Shown in pieces: positions 30,879 through 38,483 of a DNA stretch of 64,000 nt. The first letter of the stretch is position 1, and the number at the start of each line of letters is the position of its first letter. Source of the stretch: Sphingomonas sp. J315 (lineage in GTDB: Bacteria > Pseudomonadota > Alphaproteobacteria > Sphingomonadales > Sphingomonadaceae). The notes below the pieces were generated by a model. It saw only the letters and a list, made by a program, of their open reading frames with translations. It did not search any database and was not told the DNA's origin. The stretch lies in contig NZ_CP088296.1 in assembly GCF_024666595.1 (NCBI RefSeq), forward strand, positions 3,772,501-3,836,500. The letters are read 5' to 3'. Position numbers and translations under genes: made by a program.

Positions 30879-31277
30879 CTATCCGGGCGTCGAAAGGCCG
30901 AGCAGCCAGGCATGCGGCGCGACCGGGTGCGTCAGGATCAGGTCGCGCGGCGCGATCATGACGCCGTCGCGCTCGGGCATCGCGCCCGCTTCGACAATGA
31001 CCGCAAGCCGCCCGGTCCAGCCCCGGAAACGCAGGCGACCGACGGCCGCCAGGCTCTCCGCCCCTCCCCGCACCGATACGATCAGCCAGTGTGCCGCAAC
31101 CGCCTCCGGGTCCGCTACCAACGCAACCGGGCTGTCATAGGCACGGACTCGATGTCGCTGTCCCGACAGCAGCAGGTGCAAGTCGCGCCGCGCCGCATCG
31201 TCGGGGTCGACGAGCACAATGTCGAGCGCGCCGGCGGCCTTGTCCGCAGGTGCCGAGGATGAGGCGGGTTGGTCCAT
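30879..31277 (-). CDS. Degenerate receiver-domain protein, FixT-like candidate
   Basis: 132 residues. After a 17-residue Ala/Ser-rich lead the chain reads LDIVLVDPDDAARRDLHLLL, as at the start of a receiver domain (acidic DPDD pair, first amphipathic helix). The strand that should end in the phosphoacceptor Asp reads HWLIVSVRGG, with no Asp. The later T/S and K positions are also not evident. It lies 50 bp downstream of fixJ in the same orientation. In Caulobacter and Sinorhizobium FixT is a small receiver-like protein encoded near fixLJ that inhibits FixL kinase; this position and fold fit such a role, but that is inference. Confidence 0.6.
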   Translation of the reverse strand: MDQPASSSAPADKAAGALDIVLVDPDDAARRDLHLLLSGQRHRVRAYDSPVALVADPEAVAAHWLIVSVRGGAESLAAVGRLRFRGWTGRLAVIVEAGAMPERDGVMIAPRDLILTHPVAPHAWLLGLSTPG

Positions 31278-31327
31278 TGACCGTCAGCATGGCGCGTCGG
31301 CGGCGTGCGCGCTGTCCGGAAAAGTCC

Positions 31328-31949
31328 TTACTCGCGCGCGTGAAGTCCAGCGGCAAAGGCGATGCGCAGGGCTTCGGACAGGCTGCCGACGTCCAGCTTG
31401 GTCATCAGGTTGGCACGGTGCACCTCCACGGTGCGGGGCGATATGCCCAGATCATAGGCGATCGTCTTGTTCGGGTTGCCCGCGACCAGCCCGCGCAGCA
31501 CGTCGCGTTCGCGCGGCGTGAGCGCGGCGATGCGTACCCTGGCCTCCTGCCCCGCTATCTCCGCATCGCCCGCGCGCCCGAGTCGTTCGAACCCGCGGTC
31601 GAGCGCGGCCAGCAACAGCGTCTTTTCGAACGGCTTTTCGAGGAAATCGAGCGCGCCTTGCTTCATTGCCGTCACCGCAGTCGCGACATCCCCATGCCCG
31701 GTCAGCACGATCACCGGCAGCGCGACGCCGCGCGCGTTGAGTTCGCGCTGCACTTCCAGCCCGTCCATCTCGGGCATTCGAATGTCGAGCAGGATGCAGC
31801 CCGGATCGGGATGTCGTGCCTCTTTCAGAAACGCGACCCCCCGATGCATAGGCGTGGACCTCATAGCCCGACGTCTTGAGCAGGAAGCTGGCCGAGCGGC
31901 GCACCGCATCCTCGTCATCGATCAGGTGGACTAGCCGCTGCTCGCTCAT
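31328..31949 (-). pseudogene. fixJ: Response regulator FixJ, frame broken by one base
   Basis: From ATG 31949: VHLIDDEDAVRRSASFLLKTSGYEVHAYASG in one frame, then VAFLKEARHPDPGCILLDIRMPEMDG (phosphoacceptor Asp about residue 55), VLTGHGDVATAVTAMKQGALDFLEKPF (conserved T and K) and a LuxR-type HTH (LTPRERDVLRGLVAGNPNKTIAYDLGISPRTVEVHRANLM) in another. The break is a C6 run on the plus strand (31837-31842); five C restores 206 residues, the normal FixJ size. FixJ is phosphorylated by FixL under low oxygen and activates microaerobic genes. The start overlaps the fixL stop by 4 bp. The indel is probably an error. Confidence 0.9.
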
Positions 31950-33484
31950 TCATGGGTCTCCGCGCTCGGAATGGTGAACCACAGGACCGTCCCGCCGCCC
32001 GAACGCGGGTTGGCATCGATCCGCCCGCCATGCGCCTCAACGATCGTGCGGCAGATCGACAGGCCAAGGCCCAGCCCATCGGGTTTGTTGGTGTTGAATG
32101 CGTCGAAGAGTCGCGGGCGAATCGCCGGATCGATACCGGGCCCCGTATCGCTGACCTCGACGCGGATCATGCCATCAGCCTGAAGGCGAGTCGCGATGGT
32201 GACATCGCGGACGGGCATATCCCCCAGCGCTTCGACGGCGTTGCGGATGAGGTTGACCAGCACCTGCTGAATCTGGACGCGATCGACCAGCGCCAGCCGC
32301 GCATCGGGATCGAGGTCCTTGAGAGCGCGCACCCCTCGCTCGCGCGCACCGGTCATCGCCAGACGAGTCGCCTCCTCGACCATCTGTGGCAATGGCTCGA
32401 CCCGCTTCTCCACCTCTCCGCGCGCGACGAACTCGCGCAGACGCCGGACGATGGAGCCGGCCCGCAGTGCCTCGGTCGCCGATTCGGACACCGCTTCGCC
32501 GAGCAGGTCGGGGTCCAGCGTGCCGCGTGCGATCAAGTCGCGTGCCGCCTCCATGTAGTTGGCGATCGCGGTCAGCGGCTGGTTCAGCTCATGCGCCAGT
32601 GTCGATGCCATCGTCCCCATCGCCGAGACACGCGAGACGTGGATCAGTTCGGACTGCAGTTCCTTCATTTGCAGTTCGGCACGCTGGCGTTCTGACAGGT
32701 CGCGAATGAAGCCGGTGAAGATGCGGTGCCCGGCGCTCCGTGCTTCCCCAACGGCAAGCTCCATCGGAAACTCGCTGCCGTCGCGCCGTTTTCCCACGAC
32801 AATGCGACCGATTCCGATGATCCGCCGCTCACCCGTGCGGCAATAATGATCGACATAATCGTCATGTCTCAAACGATCGCCGTCGGGCATCATCATTGCG
32901 ACATTCTTCCCGACGACCTCCGCCTCGCTATAGCCGAAGAGCCGTTCCGCTGCGGCGCTGAACGAGAGCATCTGCCCGCGCTCGTCGATTACGATCATCG
33001 CGTCGGGGACGGTGGCAAGGATCGATCGCAGGTGCAGTTCGCTGCGCGCCACCGCCGCCTCGGCGGCCTTGCGATCGGTGATATCCTCGATCGTTCCACC
33101 AAAGCCGAGCAGTGTCCCGCCCTCGTCGCGCAGCGCGGTCAGCCGCGCATCCGCCGCGAACTCGGTCGCATCCTGCCGCCGCCGCCATCCTTCCTCGGAA
33201 TAGCGGCCATAGGTCGCCGCCCGCGCCAGATCGTCATGCGGCTTTCCGGCCGCAGCGTCGCCCTGTGAATAGAGCATCGCGACGGGCTGACCGACCGCCA
33301 TTTCCGTTGCATAACCAAGCAGGATCTGCGCGCCCGGGTTCCAGCTGCAGATCATTCCTTCAGGGTCGATCAGGAATTGCGCGCGCTCGAGATCGCTGGC
33401 GATGAACCGAGCGGAAAGCTTTTCGACCGTGTCGCCGCCCATCCCGATCCCCTGCCAATCGCCTTGGATTGGCACCCCAGGCAC
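31946..33484 (-). CDS. fixL: Oxygen-sensor histidine kinase FixL (heme PAS)
   Basis: 512 residues (an internal Met at residue 15 is an alternative start). Two PAS domains: about 25-140 and about 145-265. The second holds RHDDYVDHYCRTGERRIIGIGR, where H207 and R227 match the spacing of the heme ligand His200 and the oxygen-sensing Arg220 of Bradyrhizobium FixL. Then GKRRDGSEFPMELAVGEA, a coiled linker, H-box SAMGTMASTLAHELNQPL (phospho-His about 298), and a HATPase domain (QVLVNLIRNAVEAL, VSDTGPGI, GLGLGLSICRTIVEAHGG). Soluble, no membrane segment. It phosphorylates FixJ when oxygen leaves the heme. No fixK or cbb3 oxidase genes are in the window. Confidence 0.92.
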   Translation of the reverse strand: MPGVPIQGDWQGIGMGGDTVEKLSARFIASDLERAQFLIDPEGMICSWNPGAQILLGYATEMAVGQPVAMLYSQGDAAAGKPHDDLARAATYGRYSEEGWRRRQDATEFAADARLTALRDEGGTLLGFGGTIEDITDRKAAEAAVARSELHLRSILATVPDAMIVIDERGQMLSFSAAAERLFGYSEAEVVGKNVAMMMPDGDRLRHDDYVDHYCRTGERRIIGIGRIVVGKRRDGSEFPMELAVGEARSAGHRIFTGFIRDLSERQRAELQMKELQSELIHVSRVSAMGTMASTLAHELNQPLTAIANYMEAARDLIARGTLDPDLLGEAVSESATEALRAGSIVRRLREFVARGEVEKRVEPLPQMVEEATRLAMTGARERGVRALKDLDPDARLALVDRVQIQQVLVNLIRNAVEALGDMPVRDVTIATRLQADGMIRVEVSDTGPGIDPAIRPRLFDAFNTNKPDGLGLGLSICRTIVEAHGGRIDANPRSGGGTVLWFTIPSAETHE

Positions 33485-33563
33485 TTGGTGAGCCTACCCA
33501 TATCGTGGACGCGTGCAAGTTCGGATCGCGCCATTGCGGATCGGGACAGGTGCAATCGTCAGT

Positions 33564-34367
33564 TCACTGAGCGAGGAAGACGGGATAGGGGCTGTTGCGC
33601 AGCAAGTCGTTGGTAACGCCGCCGAACAGCGTTTCGATCAGCCGCGCATGCCCGAATCCGCCCATGACGATGATCGATGGCTCGATGCGCAGCGCCTGAG
33701 CCACGATCTGCTGCCCGATCCGGCCCGGCGCGTCTGGGATGTTCATAATCTCCGGTCGTATGCCGTGACGCGACAGATAGCTTGCTGCCAGTTCCGGGGG
33801 ATGCCGGATATCTCCGCTGGCAATGCTGAGCAGGCGAACCTCGCGCGCCAGGCCCAGGATCGGGACCGCGGCGCGCAGCGCCGCGTCGGCCTCGTCAGAT
33901 CCGTCCCATGCGACCAGCGCAATGCCCTGTAGCGCGATCCCCCGTGCCGCGCGCGGCACCGCGACAACCGGCCGGTTGAGCCGCAGCATCGCGGCAACCA
34001 CTGCGTCCATCTCGCCGCCCGGAAAGCCGTCGAACACCGTATTGATAACGACCAGGTCGGTGAGCGCGGTATGGGAGGCCAGGCAGGAGGCGACATCTCC
34101 CATGCACTCGGCCCGCGTCCAGGGCACGTCCTCGATCAGCAGCCGCGCCTTGATCCGGGCGCTATTCTCCTCCTGAACCGCCAGTTCCTCGGCGATCTGT
34201 GTCGCGAGCAATCCGGGGCCGATGATCGGATCCTCGACAATCGGCGACAGCGCGGTGACGTCGATAGCGATCAGATGCCCGTGCAGCCCACGGACGAGGT
34301 CGAGCGCGGCCTGAAGCCGCGACTCCTGGCCGGCGTCGGCATGGATCAATACGGCAACATTTTTCAT
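33564..34367 (-). CDS. Universal stress protein, tandem UspA domains
   Basis: 267 residues from ATG 34367 (MKNVAVLIHADAGQESRL). Two UspA-like halves: residues 1-140 (divergent, with LVVINTVFDGFPGGE) and about 150-267 (IALVAWDGSDEADAALRAAVPIL and the ATP-site type motif IIVMGGFGHARLIETLFGGVTNDLL, i.e. GxxGHxRLxExxxGGxTxxLL). Tandem Usp proteins are often induced under low oxygen. It is oriented like fixL, about 80 bp upstream, so it may belong to the same regulon. A direct function is unknown. Confidence 0.88.
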   Translation of the reverse strand: MKNVAVLIHADAGQESRLQAALDLVRGLHGHLIAIDVTALSPIVEDPIIGPGLLATQIAEELAVQEENSARIKARLLIEDVPWTRAECMGDVASCLASHTALTDLVVINTVFDGFPGGEMDAVVAAMLRLNRPVVAVPRAARGIALQGIALVAWDGSDEADAALRAAVPILGLAREVRLLSIASGDIRHPPELAASYLSRHGIRPEIMNIPDAPGRIGQQIVAQALRIEPSIIVMGGFGHARLIETLFGGVTNDLLRNSPYPVFLAQ

Positions 34368-34465
34368 TGCCCGTCTCCCGAAACTCATCGGAGCGAGGCT
34401 ATGCGTCGGATCGATGGGTCACTATCGGGAGTGATACGTAGTACGACGTGCGCCGCACCCGCGGG

Positions 34466-35830
34466 CTATTCGGCGGCCTTGAGCGCGTCCTCATTGTCCG
34501 GTTCCATCCCCGTTGCGTGACTGGCTAGCAGGTCCACGGGAGGCACGCTCTCGATCTCGCGCGCGCCAGTCTCGATGTTCAGATCCTTGAGCTTGCGCGC
34601 CGAAACGAGCGCGCGGCTTTCCAGCGAGCTGGCAAAAGCGTTGAAATTCTTGACCGCCGTGTTGAGCCCGCTACCCACCGTGCGCAAGTCGCCCAGTGCC
34701 TTGGCGAGGCGGTCATAAAGCTCCTTGCCCAGCGCGCCGATCTGCCGTGCTTCCTTGGCCAGCATCTCCTGCCGCCAGACTGCAGCAACCGTGCGCGCGA
34801 TTGCGATCAGGTTGGTCGGCGTCGCCAGCAGCACGCGCTTCTCGAATGCGAAGTCCCACAGCGTCGGGTCATGCTCCAGCGCGGCCGACAGGAAATGCTC
34901 GCCCGGAACGAACATGATGACATAATCGGGGGCCTCGTCGAACTGGGTCCAGTACGCCTTGTTGCCCAGCGCATTGACGTGGGTCTTCATCGAGATGGCG
35001 TGCGCGGTCAGCCCTGCCTGCCGCTCATCCTCATCGACCGCGCCGAATGCGTCCTGATAGGCGTTGAGCGACACCTTGGCGTCGATCACCAGCGCCTTGC
35101 CGCCCGGTACGCGGACGATAGCGTCAGGGGCGCAGCCGCCCCCCTCTTCCTGCGCGACGCTGACCTCGGTCATGAAATCAGTATGTTCGGACAGGCCGCA
35201 GGTTTCGAGCACGTTGCGCAGTTGTTGCTCGCCCCAGCGACCGCGCGACTTCGGCGCGTTGCGCAGCGAGTTGACCAGCTTCGCCGCCTCGGTGCTGACC
35301 CGCTCCTGCCCGATCCGCATCTGCTCGATCTGGCCCTTCAGCTCCCCGAACGCATCGCGGCGCTCCGCCTCCACCTTGGCGACGCCCTCTTCGTAGCGCT
35401 GGAGCCGTTCGGTCACCGGCTGGAGCAGTGCCTTGAGATTCTGGCCAGCTGCGCTCTCGGACTCCCTGAAACGATCCTCGGCGCGTTTGAGGAAGGCTGC
35501 CTGGGTTTCGGCGAGCATCGTCCCGGCCACTTCGCGAAACTGGCCGGTCAGCCGCTCCTCAAGCCCCTCAGCCTTGACCCGCAGTTCGGCCAGTTCGATC
35601 CGCGCTGCATCGCGCTGGTCGCGGATCGTGTCGAGCTGCTCGCGCAGCTCCGGGATTTCGCGCGCGCGTTCCTCGGCGGCGGCAAGATCGGTGATCGCGG
35701 CCTTGAAATCCGCCTCACGCTGGTCCCGCTCGGCACGCAGAGCGGCAGCGGCACGCCCCCCCAACAGCCAGCCGAGCAGCGCCCCTGCCACCAGCGCGAC
35801 AACCAATCCCACCATGACTTCGATCGACAC
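34466..35830 (-). CDS. rmuC: DNA recombination protein RmuC homologue
   Basis: 454 residues. N-terminal membrane anchor (about 5-27, VGLVVALVAGALLGWLLGG), a long coiled coil (about 30-200), then the RmuC domain with NSLRNAPKSRGRWGEQQLRNVLE, VIDAKVSLNAYQDAF, YVIMFVPGEHFLSAAL and VLLATPTNLIAIARTVAAVWRQE. The fold is of the PD-(D/E)xK nuclease type (the DAK motif is visible). RmuC limits recombination at inverted repeats. The reading frame passes intact through C7 and C6 runs (35756-35762, about 35140), which shows that not every homopolymer in the window is corrupted. Confidence 0.92.
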   Translation of the reverse strand: MSIEVMVGLVVALVAGALLGWLLGGRAAAALRAERDQREADFKAAITDLAAAEERAREIPELREQLDTIRDQRDAARIELAELRVKAEGLEERLTGQFREVAGTMLAETQAAFLKRAEDRFRESESAAGQNLKALLQPVTERLQRYEEGVAKVEAERRDAFGELKGQIEQMRIGQERVSTEAAKLVNSLRNAPKSRGRWGEQQLRNVLETCGLSEHTDFMTEVSVAQEEGGGCAPDAIVRVPGGKALVIDAKVSLNAYQDAFGAVDEDERQAGLTAHAISMKTHVNALGNKAYWTQFDEAPDYVIMFVPGEHFLSAALEHDPTLWDFAFEKRVLLATPTNLIAIARTVAAVWRQEMLAKEARQIGALGKELYDRLAKALGDLRTVGSGLNTAVKNFNAFASSLESRALVSARKLKDLNIETGAREIESVPPVDLLASHATGMEPDNEDALKAAE

Positions 35831-35909
35831 GCCTATTCCCTTCCGTCGGCAACGGAACGGAACATAGCTCGAACGTGCGCCGGGTTACAGAACTAATCTG
35901 AAGCTGAGC

Positions 35910-36374
35910 TCAGAAGGCGTGGGCCAGCCGGTCCAGCATCGTCCGCGCGGGGCTGACCGGGATGGTTGCTACCTCGTCCTGCGCCGCGTCGAGGCGGGCA
36001 ATCCGACGGTGCAGGTCGACGCTGGCCGCGATCAGATGCTGTGCGGAGACCGGCATCGCGTCGAACGCGGCGGAGTCGGTGACGGGCGCTTCGCCGAGCC
36101 GCCGCGAGGGATGCCGCGCCTCGACCGGGGCGATCTCCCCTGCCGCAACCGCGCGCTGGGTCAACAGCCAGGCAATGCTGTGCATCAGCCGCGTCGTGAC
36201 CTTGAGCGATTCGCAGGAGAACACCACCCGGTCCATCGCACCCAGAAGGTCGCGTTGCTCGCGCCCGACCTCGTCGAAATAGGCGCGCGCCTCATCAGCC
36301 AGCAACATCGACTCGGTGTAGAGCGAGTCGATCAGGGCGCGTTGAACGCGCATGGTTTCCACTTCCCCGGTCAT
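35910..36374 (-). CDS. rcdA: DUF1465 family protein, RcdA-like (regulator of CtrA degradation)
   Basis: 154 residues, mostly alpha-helical, with SLYTESMLLADEARAYFDEVG, ESLKVTTRLMHSIAWLLTQRAVAAGEI and PVSAQHLIAASVDLHRRIARLDA. The family match is to DUF1465, which includes Caulobacter RcdA. RcdA is an adaptor in the ClpXP proteolysis hierarchy and directs CtrA and other substrates for degradation during the cell cycle. clpX and clpP are 9 kb away in this window. The acidic hydrophilic C-terminus may act as in RcdA, but substrate identity cannot be inferred. The gene symbol is by family only. Confidence 0.72.
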   Translation of the reverse strand: MTGEVETMRVQRALIDSLYTESMLLADEARAYFDEVGREQRDLLGAMDRVVFSCESLKVTTRLMHSIAWLLTQRAVAAGEIAPVEARHPSRRLGEAPVTDSAAFDAMPVSAQHLIAASVDLHRRIARLDAAQDEVATIPVSPARTMLDRLAHAF

Positions 36375-36547
36375 GATCCGAACGCTGACAGAAAGATTTC
36401 ATTAACGAAATACCATTTTACGCCCCCGCCCTGTTCCAAAACGACGCGGGGGAGCGCTCGCTGAGGCGGTGCTGGCCCGTCCCAGCGCCAGCATCCTATG
36501 GTTGGCCGGGTGAGGGAGTGGTCGGTGCCGCCAAACCGACAAACAGC

Positions 36548-36745
36548 TCAGGCGATGATATCGGGGATCAGCTGATCCTCCAGCATTGCGATCTCGTCCC
36601 GCAGGAGCAATTTGCGCTTCTTGAGTCGCGCGACCTGAAGCTGGTCGGGCATCGGCGTCGAGCGCAAGGCTTCGATCGCAACATCGAGGTCGCGATGTTC
36701 GACGCGAAGCAGCTCAAGCCGCCGTAAAATCTCGCTTTCGTCCAT
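36548..36745 (-). CDS. DUF465 (YdcH-like) small protein
   Basis: 65 residues from ATG 36745 (MDESEILRRLELLRVEHRDLDVAI). Two antiparallel helices forming a short coiled-coil hairpin with the family KKRKLLLRDEIAMLEDQLIPDI ending. Members are abundant small proteins of unknown role. It is divergent from a second DUF465 gene 137 bp away, suggesting a duplicated pair. Confidence 0.8.
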   Translation of the reverse strand: MDESEILRRLELLRVEHRDLDVAIEALRSTPMPDQLQVARLKKRKLLLRDEIAMLEDQLIPDIIA

Positions 36746-36882
36746 TCGCTGCGGCACCCCCAGGACTCGACCCGTCGCAGATCGGCGTTGCCCTGTCGAT
36801 GGGGCGATTCGCAAGGGGCGACAAGTGCCGCGAATCGTGATTTACTCGTCAATCCCCCAACTAGAGCAGGAGGATTGCTTCC

Positions 36883-37038
36883 ATGCAGAACGCGCATCTC
36901 TCGGCACTCGAGGCCAAGCACGCGACTCTCGATCGCAAGATCGTCGCCGAGTTGCAAAGGCCCGCGCCCGATCAGATGATCATCGCCGACCTGAAGCGTC
37001 GCAAGCTCAAGGTAAAGGAAGAAATCGCGCTCAGTTGA
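36883..37038 (+). CDS. DUF465 (YdcH-like) small protein, second copy
   Basis: 51 residues from ATG 36883 with a near-perfect ribosome site AGGAGG 8 bp upstream. Sequence pattern HLSALEAKHATLDRKIVAEL ... DLKRRKLKVKEEIA is the classical DUF465 helical hairpin. It is shorter than the neighbouring divergent copy. Basic C-terminal helix. Function unknown. Confidence 0.82.
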   Translation: MQNAHLSALEAKHATLDRKIVAELQRPAPDQMIIADLKRRKLKVKEEIALS

Positions 37039-37152
37039 CGCGGTTCACCGGGTTGCCCCGCTGCGGCGGGGCGGCCCATCCGCGCCAGTGATCTGGCGCA
37101 TTGATTTCCCGAAAACCATCCACGCGGACAACGCCCCGCGCGTTGATCGAAT

Positions 37153-37524
37153 TCAACCCCGGTAAAGTTGCGGTTTCGCGAAATGGGGCGTGCCCGGCCC
37201 GTGTCCGACCGGCTTGCGCGCCAGCATGGGATCGATCGGCCGGTCAAAGGCAATGCCGATCCTGCCCTCCGCGCTCCACGCGATCCGGCCACGGGTCCAG
37301 CCAACGCCGCGAACATTGATTTCCACCGGCGTCCCCGAATCGACGTGATCGGCATATTCGGCCATCAAACCGCCGGCCGACAGGTTCCGCACGCGCACCT
37401 GCACCTCGATCTTGTCGAGTCGCAGCGTTGCCGCAAGGAACAGGCTGTCACGCACCTGATTGCGCTGACTCGCCGGATCGTCGCTGAAGCGTCCGCTGAA
37501 TGGGTCGGAAGAAAACTGGTCCAT
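37153..37524 (-). CDS. PilZ domain protein (cyclic di-GMP binding candidate)
   Basis: 123 residues consisting of a single PilZ-like domain: QRNQVRDS at the start (a weak form of the RxxxR motif), VRNLSAGGLMAEY (NxSxxG motif), VEINVRGVGWTRGRIAWSAEGRIGIAFDRPI. The first Arg of RxxxR seems shifted, so cyclic di-GMP binding is likely but not certain. A diguanylate cyclase is encoded at 24.1-25.0 kb. It stands alone between dksA and a DUF465 gene. Confidence 0.82.
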   Translation of the reverse strand: MDQFSSDPFSGRFSDDPASQRNQVRDSLFLAATLRLDKIEVQVRVRNLSAGGLMAEYADHVDSGTPVEINVRGVGWTRGRIAWSAEGRIGIAFDRPIDPMLARKPVGHGPGTPHFAKPQLYRG

Positions 37525-37610
37525 CTGCCGCTCGTGCCTAACTCGTTACGCGCGGAGTATAGTCCGACAATGGCTATCGAAACCGTTAACCGGCATCGAA
37601 ATTACCGTCA

Positions 37611-38072
37611 TCACTCCTCGCGGGAGACTTTTTCGTTGCGCTCGTGGCGCTCCTGCGCCTCAACGGTCATCGTCGCGATCGGGCGCGCTTCGAGCCGCGC
37701 GAGGCTGATCGGCTCGCCGCTCACCTCGCAATAGCCATATTCGCCCTCTTCGATCCGGCGCAGCGCGGCGTCGATCTTTGAGATCAGCTTGCGCTGGCGG
37801 TCGCGGGTGCGCAGTTCGATCGACCAGTCGGTCTCGCTCGATGCGCGGTCGGTCAGATCGGCCTCGCGCAGCGAATCGATCTGAAGCTGGTTGAGCGTCC
37901 CCGCCGCCTCGCGGTGGATCGCATCCTTCCAGGCAAGCAGCTTTTCGCGAAAATATTGCTGCTGCCGCGCATTCATGAACGGCTCGTCCGCGGTCGGACG
38001 ATAGCCGTCAGGCAAATCGTTCGCGGCTACGGGTTTCGCTGGATCGTCGCGGTGTTCGAAAACGGTCGCCAT
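37611..38072 (-). CDS. dksA: RNA polymerase-binding transcription factor DksA
   Basis: 153 residues from ATG 38072 (MATVFEHRDDPAKPV). Coiled-coil with FMNARQQQYFREKLLAWKDAIHREA and the tip DLTDRASSETDWSIELRTRDRQRKLI (the DxxDRA catalytic tip), then the globular part GEYGYCEVSGEPISLARLEARPIATMTVEAQER. Only one of the four zinc-finger cysteines is present, typical of alphaproteobacterial DksA. It works with ppGpp at the secondary channel of RNA polymerase. Confidence 0.95.
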   Translation of the reverse strand: MATVFEHRDDPAKPVAANDLPDGYRPTADEPFMNARQQQYFREKLLAWKDAIHREAAGTLNQLQIDSLREADLTDRASSETDWSIELRTRDRQRKLISKIDAALRRIEEGEYGYCEVSGEPISLARLEARPIATMTVEAQERHERNEKVSREE

Positions 38073-38483
38073 CCCACACTCCACAACGGGATCGGATGGC
38101 CTTCGCCGATCTCGATCCCCGTATCCCCGGGGCGCCCTATATCCGGGCAAATTTCGTACCACAAGCTACCGAATCCATAGATTCGTGCGCCAAGCCGTTC
38201 TTGCCATGCGGGAAATTACACAGCGCTGAACCGGAGAGGTGCGATCGACGTCACCAATGCCGCAAATTGGTTAAGCTTTCGCGCACGATGGCCGACAGTT
38301 CCGTCCCCTAAAGGCACATTAACCATAGATGATGCGAGGCGGTCGCAGATAATTGTCCCCAAGCTGTGGAAAGCGTGGTTAACGACATTGCACTTAATAC
38401 TTTCTTCTGCACTTCTCGGGCAATTACCCGCTGAACGGGTGCCTAGCGCACCCCTGGGTGACCAGGGACGAGAGAGAAGCAAA
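38073..38483. promoter_or_regulatory. Intergenic control region between dksA and the Ser-rich gene
   Basis: 411 bp, divergent promoters for dksA (minus) and the Ser-rich protein (plus). Three copies of the CtrA half-site word TTAACC or its complement GGTTAA are seen at 38269-38274, 38319-38326 (TTAACCAT) and 38377-38383, with another TTAA at 38394. The full TTAA-N7-TTAA CtrA box is not met exactly. The stretch 38310-38410 is AT-richer than the surroundings. Binding is a hypothesis. Confidence 0.4.
38417..38467 (+). promoter_or_regulatory. Structured 5' leader with alternative hairpins
   Basis: Consecutive short stems: CGGG/CCCG (38417-38430), GGGTGC/GCACCC (38437-38453) and CCCTGG/CCAGGG (38452-38467). 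A competing stem ACCCG/CGGGT (38426-38440) would disrupt the first two, and stems two and three share bases. The last stem ends just before the ribosome site (GAGAGAG) of the Ser-rich gene. This is the geometry of an attenuator or RNA switch, but no known riboswitch class is recognised. Confidence 0.4.

Noticed and set aside
31328..31949. Programmed frameshift in fixJ
   Set aside because: The C6/G6 run is of the same kind as in nine unrelated genes and no stimulatory structure was seen; error is simpler.
33485..33563. FixK/FNR box (TTGAT-N4-ATCAA) near fixL or the Usp gene
   Set aside because: No match to both half-sites with correct spacing in the intergenic sequence.
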